Shown here: positions 60,302 to 64,000 of the stretch, one piece after another
Layout of the letters: each line of letters starts with the position of its first letter
How positions within the stretch are numbered: position 1 is the stretch's first letter
Source of the DNA: an uncultured Lachnospiraceae bacterium
Lineage (GTDB): Bacteria; Bacillota; Clostridia; Lachnospirales; Lachnospiraceae
Direction: 5' to 3'
Assembly: GCA_910586615.1 (NCBI GenBank)
Contig: CAJUJP010000011.1
Span: 1 to 64,000, forward strand
DNA length: 64,000 nt
The notes under the pieces: model-generated
What the model saw: the letters and a program-made list of their open reading frames with translations, nothing else
Told to the model about the DNA's origin: nothing
Databases searched by the model: none
Position numbers and translations under genes: made by a program

Positions 60302-60931
60302 ATGTCGAATTCACCTGTAATTGCTTTTCTGAACAAAATGACAGATCTGATTCTGTTGAATATTCTCTGGATCATATGCTGCCTCCCTGTTATTACAGCG
60401 GGGGCAGCTACTTCTGCGGCTTACTATGTCAGTATTACTTCCATTCGCTGCGGAGACGGTTATGTGATCAGACGTTTTTTTAACGGCTTCAAAAGTAGCT
60501 TCCGGCAGATTACGCCGGTCTGGCTGGGACTTTTGGCAGCCGGTTTTATTTTGCTGGCAGATGTGTTCTTCTGGAATCGTATGGGCGGCGGTACGGGAAA
60601 GATCATGCTTGCTGTCAGCGTGGCGATTGCGTTTCTGCTATGGACATGGTCAATGTGGATCTTTCCTGTCTTTGCCAAATTCACCGGGAAGAGAAGAGAG
60701 CTTCTGAAGAATGCGGCGGCATTTGCGGTGGGGTATCTTCCTTATACGGTGATCGTATTGGTGATTACCGGCGCGGTTGTGTATGCAAATCTGGTTTCGC
60801 TGGTGGCAAACAGTATCATGCTTTTTATTGGTTTTGCACTTTTGACCTATGTAAAATCTTTCTTTTTTTATCGTGTTTTCATGAATCATATCGACGAGAA
60901 ATATGACGATTTCGATAACCTGGAGGAATAG
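60302..60931 (+). CDS. DUF624 (YesL-type) membrane protein
   Basis: The start at 60302 gives 209 residues; the in-frame ATG at 60290 lies within GAAAGGCATGGTT. Five to six helices are predicted. NKMTDLILLNILWIICCLPV (about 10-29) and AATSAAYYVSI are DUF624 hallmarks. YesL-like proteins accompany CUT1 sugar importers in Firmicutes; their role in transport or its regulation is not settled. It lies between the permeases and GH127, in the same orientation. Confidence 0.88.
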   Translation: MSNSPVIAFLNKMTDLILLNILWIICCLPVITAGAATSAAYYVSITSIRCGDGYVIRRFFNGFKSSFRQITPVWLGLLAAGFILLADVFFWNRMGGGTGKIMLAVSVAIAFLLWTWSMWIFPVFAKFTGKRRELLKNAAAFAVGYLPYTVIVLVITGAVVYANLVSLVANSIMLFIGFALLTYVKSFFFYRVFMNHIDEKYDDFDNLEE

Positions 60932-61060
60932 ATTGAAAAATCATGCTGATGCACTGATTTTTCAATCGGCAATTTGAGTCAGAGTCTCAAATATGCCTTG
61001 ATCGCAGATGAGAAATCGCTTGCACGATTTTCTCATCGCGTGTCATCGCAGTAAACTGCT
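60931..61060. repeat. Array of four consecutive hairpins (GATTGAAAAATC family)
   Basis: GATTGAAAAATCA (60931-60943) pairs perfectly with TGATTTTTCAATC (60955-60967). TTTGAG (60973-60978) pairs with CTCAAA (60986-60991). GATGAGAAATCG (61007-61018) pairs with CGATTTTCTCATC (61025-61037), one bulge. TGTCA/TGACA (about 61040-61065) encloses CAGTaaACTG. The array fills the gap between DUF624 and GH127; its first arm begins with the last base of the DUF624 stop codon. Confidence 0.75.
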
Positions 61061-61077
61061 CTGACATGGGGTATAAT

Positions 61078-63099
61078 ATGGAGCGAGAGTTATGCAGCAG
61101 CCCGTTGTCTCTCAAAGCGATGGAGATCACGGACGGATTTTGGAAGAAGGAAATGGAACTGGTCAGGAAAGAAGTGCTTCCTTATCAGTGGGAGGCGCTG
61201 AACGATCGTGTGGAAGGAGCGGCGCCCAGTTTTTGTATGCGGAATTTCAGGATTGCCGGAAAGCTGAATCGCGAGAGAAGGGAAAAGGGAGATCAGTTTA
61301 TAGAACCCGTATATACATTTCGGGGGTTCGAGGCACTGCCGGAAGACCCGGAGAACCCGGAAGACAGATTTTACGGATTTGTATTTCAGGACAGTGACTT
61401 TTTTAAATGGATCGAGGCTGTGGGATATTCCCTTGGCAGATATCCGGACCCGGAGCTGGAACGCATTGCGGATGAGGCCATCGACCTGGTCTGTCTGGCA
61501 CAGCAGGAAGATGGTTATCTGGATACCTACTATATTATTAACGGAAGGGATAAGTCTTTTTCCAATCTGCGGGATCATCATGAACTATACTGTTTCGGAC
61601 ATCTGTTGGAGGGCGCTGTTTCCTATTATCAGGCTACGGGGAAGGATAAGCTTCTGAACGCCGCGAAGCGGTTTGCAGATCATATAGCGGAACGATTCGG
61701 ACCGGAGGAAGGCAAATGGAAAGGCTATCCGGGGCATGAGATCGCAGAAATGGCGTTGTTCCGGCTCTATGAGGTGACAGGAGAAGAGAAATATTTGAAT
61801 CTGGGCCGCTTCTTTATTGAGGAAAGGGGAAAACGTCCCTATTATTTTGACAGAGAGCACCCGGAAGACATACGGAAGGGCACGGAAAAAGAACTGCGGT
61901 ATTTTTATCATCAGGCGCATCTGCCGGTGCGTGAGCAGACGGAGGCAACGGGCCATGCCGTGCGGGCCGTGTATCTGTATGCAGGCATGGCAGATCTGGC
62001 TCGTCTGACCGGCGACGATACGCTGTGGAAGGCCTGTGAGCGTCTCTGGGACAATATCGTCAGTCAGAAAATGTATATTACCGGCGGTATCGGCGGCACC
62101 CATCTGGGAGAGGCTTTTTCCTTTGCCTATGATCTGTCCAATGACACGGCTTATGCGGAAACCTGCGCTTCCATCGGGCTGGTTTTTCTGGCGAGAAGAA
62201 TGCTGCAGGTTATGCCGAAGGGCGAGTACGCCGATGTCATGGAACGTGCCTTGTATAACGGCATATTGAGCGGAATGGCGCTGGACGGCAAAAGCTTTTT
62301 CTATGTAAATCCGCTGGAAGTAAACCCGGAAGCCTGCCATAAGGATGAGCGTAAATTCCATGTGAAGCCCACGAGACAGAAGTGGCTTGGCTGTGCATGC
62401 TGTCCGCCCAATCTGGCAAGGCTGCTTTCTTCTGTCGGCACCTATGCTTATACGGAAAATGAGGACACGCTGTTTGTACATTTGTATATGGGGAGCATCC
62501 TGACGAAGCAGGTGGGGGAACAGCAGGTGGATGTGCGTGTGGAGTCCGGTTTCCCCTGGGACGGCAGGGTCAGAATCCACGTGCGCGCAGAACACAGCGG
62601 TTTCAGGCTGGCGCTTCGCATTCCGGGCTGGTGTGAAGGGTATACAGTGACCTGCGGCGGGGAGTTTGAGAAGACGGAGAAGGACGGTTACCTCTATCTT
62701 AAGAAAGAGTGGGGCGAAGAAGATATTCTGGAACTGGATTTTCCCATGGATGTGAAGCTGATTGCCGCCAATCCGGCGGTGCGTGAAACGATCGGGAAAG
62801 TGGCTGTGACAAGAGGCCCTGTTGTCTATTGTCTGGAAGAAGCGGATAATGGTAAGAATCTGCACCTGCTCTCCGTAGATCTGTCGGGAAGCGCCGACGT
62901 GATAGAGGAGGCTGTTTGCGGAGAAAGAGCGAAAGCAGTGCTGCTGCGTGGATGGAGAGAACGGGAAGCGGACCGGACACAGGGGCTTTATCATGTGTGG
63001 AGGGAAGAGAGGACAGAAGCGGTTATGCTGAAGTTTATTCCCTATTATATGTGGGCGAACCGTATGGAAAATGAGATGCAGGTCTGGGTCAGAAGGTGA
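61078..63099 (+). CDS. GH127 beta-L-arabinofuranosidase
   Basis: I prefer the ATG at 61078; 61066 in frame is possible. The site (GGGG, 6 bases before) is weak. The 673-residue enzyme has the GH127 pattern: ITDGFWKKEMELVRKEVLPY near the start, an alpha/alpha barrel with QQEDGYLDTYY, YITGGIGGTHLGEAFS, and the zinc-site residues seen in HypBA1-type enzymes: the E and C of AETCASIG (near 360) and the cysteine pair of CACCPPNLARLL (near 440). It removes beta-L-arabinofuranose, for example from plant extensin or side chains. There is no signal peptide. It is the last gene of the locus. Confidence 0.92.
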   Translation: MERELCSSPLSLKAMEITDGFWKKEMELVRKEVLPYQWEALNDRVEGAAPSFCMRNFRIAGKLNRERREKGDQFIEPVYTFRGFEALPEDPENPEDRFYGFVFQDSDFFKWIEAVGYSLGRYPDPELERIADEAIDLVCLAQQEDGYLDTYYIINGRDKSFSNLRDHHELYCFGHLLEGAVSYYQATGKDKLLNAAKRFADHIAERFGPEEGKWKGYPGHEIAEMALFRLYEVTGEEKYLNLGRFFIEERGKRPYYFDREHPEDIRKGTEKELRYFYHQAHLPVREQTEATGHAVRAVYLYAGMADLARLTGDDTLWKACERLWDNIVSQKMYITGGIGGTHLGEAFSFAYDLSNDTAYAETCASIGLVFLARRMLQVMPKGEYADVMERALYNGILSGMALDGKSFFYVNPLEVNPEACHKDERKFHVKPTRQKWLGCACCPPNLARLLSSVGTYAYTENEDTLFVHLYMGSILTKQVGEQQVDVRVESGFPWDGRVRIHVRAEHSGFRLALRIPGWCEGYTVTCGGEFEKTEKDGYLYLKKEWGEEDILELDFPMDVKLIAANPAVRETIGKVAVTRGPVVYCLEEADNGKNLHLLSVDLSGSADVIEEAVCGERAKAVLLRGWREREADRTQGLYHVWREERTEAVMLKFIPYYMWANRMENEMQVWVRR

Positions 63100-63151
63100 C
63101 AGGTGTACAATATGCCTATGGGAAACTAACAGAGTACTTTAGTCTATAATT

Positions 63152-63190
63152 AAAAAAGGACGAGTCGGCTCATGGAGCGCCGGCTCGTTT
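63152..63190 (-). terminator. Bidirectional terminator between GH127 and the edge regulator
   Basis: ACGAGTCGGC (63160-63169) pairs with GCCGGCTCGT (63179-63188), one mismatch. The minus strand continues CCTTTTTT, so it is a clear terminator for the regulator gene; the plus side has TTTGT and is weaker. Confidence 0.75.
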
Positions 63191-63226
63191 GTCATATCGC
63201 AGAAATTTTCGAAAAGTATGTCTGCG

Positions 63227-64000
63227 TTACTTCTCTTCTTCTGCCGCAATGGGGCTGTAATTGATTCTCACATCAATATCCTGGTTATAGTTGCCGAAGC
63301 TTTTGCCGAAAATGGTGAGGCCGCCCACATGCTCTGCATCTTCTTCCACTTCCAGCTTTAATTTGATCGTACTGTGGTAGTCAAATTCAAATTCATTGAT
63401 GGTTACATCCGATACCTGCAGACCGTCAATAAAAGTACCTTTTTTATTGATTACCAGAATTTTCAACAGACCATATTGATTCCAGTTGGGATACCACCAG
63501 TCAGGAGTGAAAATACCGCGGACAGTTCCGAAATCGCCGGGACTGGTCCATGTGGCTACTTTTTTGCCATTGATTTTAAAAGAGATGTCAGAGGGCCAGA
63601 TATCGTTGATACCGGGGGCTTCCGAACTGATCTCCAAAGAGACGGTGATCTGGTCTATTTTTTGCCCGTAGGGGATAAAATTCGGAACAATGTATTCTAC
63701 AAAGCCACGGGTAAACCAAAGGATATCTGCTTCATATCTTCCGGGATGGGCAAAATATCTGGTGTCGTCAACTTCCCCGATCAAGGCGGTGTTAGAGGCG
63801 ATGCCGCAGGTGGGATATACATCATAGTCGGTAAAATGCCCCACTTTCAAACTTGTCTGATATACATTCTTAAAATCTTCCTGTGAATCAATATCAATCA
63901 GAATTTTATCCAGATATACGGAACACTTTTTCTGGTTGCCGTGTCCGGCGGATTCGCTGGATATGGAAACAATGCCGCAGTCTTCCAGTTTCTTGATATG
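63227..64000 (-). CDS. Winged-helix (ArsR-like) regulator with C-terminal sensor-like domain (cut by window edge)
   Basis: The frame is open from the window end (64000) to a stop at 63227-63229: 257 residues without the N terminus. The first visible part, HIKKLEDCGIVSISSESAGH, is the end of an ArsR-type winged helix. It continues as a beta-rich domain of about 200 residues, with TRYFAHPGRYEADILWFTRG, DWWYPNWNQYGLLKIL and TIFGKSFGNYNQDIDV. Similar proteins accompany glycosidase loci in Lachnospiraceae, to my recollection. It converges on the arabinan locus and could regulate it; this is inference. The rest of the gene lies outside the window. Confidence 0.7.
   Translation of the reverse strand, partial: HIKKLEDCGIVSISSESAGHGNQKKCSVYLDKILIDIDSQEDFKNVYQTSLKVGHFTDYDVYPTCGIASNTALIGEVDDTRYFAHPGRYEADILWFTRGFVEYIVPNFIPYGQKIDQITVSLEISSEAPGINDIWPSDISFKINGKKVATWTSPGDFGTVRGIFTPDWWYPNWNQYGLLKILVINKKGTFIDGLQVSDVTINEFEFDYHSTIKLKLEVEEDAEHVGGLTIFGKSFGNYNQDIDVRINYSPIAAEEEK

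Noticed and set aside
61585..62994. 469-codon minus-strand frame opposite GH127
   Set aside because: Shadow frame of a well-supported GH127 gene; no ribosome site or family features.
1..64000. Prophage, integrative element or insertion sequence
   Set aside because: No integrase, transposase, relaxase, phage structural gene or attachment repeat was found, despite patches of unusual composition.

Overview
This window looks like chromosome from a motile, carbohydrate-degrading member of the Lachnospiraceae (Clostridia). The inference rests on strong AGGAGG-type ribosome binding sites, two methyl-accepting chemotaxis receptors, an Agr/LytTR-type and a Bce/Bcr-type signalling set, AzlCD, a DUF6171 protein, a YesL-type DUF624 protein, and a plant-arabinan locus. 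The species cannot be named from the sequence. No rRNA, tRNA, CRISPR array, transposase or prophage was seen.

Layout. 1-174 is the tail of an unrecognised gene. 190-3441 (minus) is an AT-rich set: ABC permease, ABC ATPase, sensor kinase, OmpR-type regulator. 3927-12150 is a mosaic of accessory genes: a zinc-ribbon membrane protein, a structured leader with promoter and terminator, a tandem-GNAT protein followed in frame by a HAD remnant, a nucleoside phosphorylase next to an ANT(6)-type aminoglycoside adenylyltransferase, a second GNAT, a WYL regulator, a HAD phosphatase and a Uma2 protein. 12462-15985 is an ECF sigma factor, a membrane protein, and an ABC ATPase and permease. Then come a MATE exporter, a chemoreceptor, an NSS symporter, a TetR/ABC exporter unit, azlCD, a large hybrid kinase and a GH42 beta-galactosidase. 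32570-36080 holds housekeeping genes (ispE, GntR regulator, murI, DUF1934). 36233-40149 (minus) holds a small membrane protein, a CPBP protease and an AgrC/AgrA-like pair. 40515-48669 holds a trigger-factor-like lipoprotein, asnS, an NlpC/P60 hydrolase, a dCache chemoreceptor and a polytopic membrane protein.

48834-63099 is an arabinan-utilisation locus: three GH43 enzymes (one a surface lipoprotein), a GH51 arabinofuranosidase, a sugar ABC importer (lipoprotein plus two permeases, no ATPase), DUF624 and a GH127 beta-L-arabinofuranosidase. At the right edge a convergent, truncated winged-helix regulator may control it. The inferred scheme is that the lipoprotein GH43 trims arabinan at the surface, the ABC system imports oligomers, and cytoplasmic GH43, GH51 and GH127 enzymes release arabinose. 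Embedded in the locus is an unusual soluble protein joining an intact GGDEF domain, an EAL-like domain lacking its catalytic motifs, and a LamG/concanavalin-like domain. It is my best candidate for something undescribed: a c-di-GMP enzyme tied to polysaccharide breakdown.

A second theme is non-coding. The window carries families of short palindromic elements. One has the core TTTGCGAAGCAAA/TTCGCGAAGCGAA and sits at 3739, 9387, 19709, 36145, 40323 and 46687. Another forms arrays of consecutive hairpins built around GATTGAAAAATC at 14662, 31211 and 60931. Some copies end in a terminator-like hairpin with a T run, and two copies supply the stop codon of the neighbouring gene.
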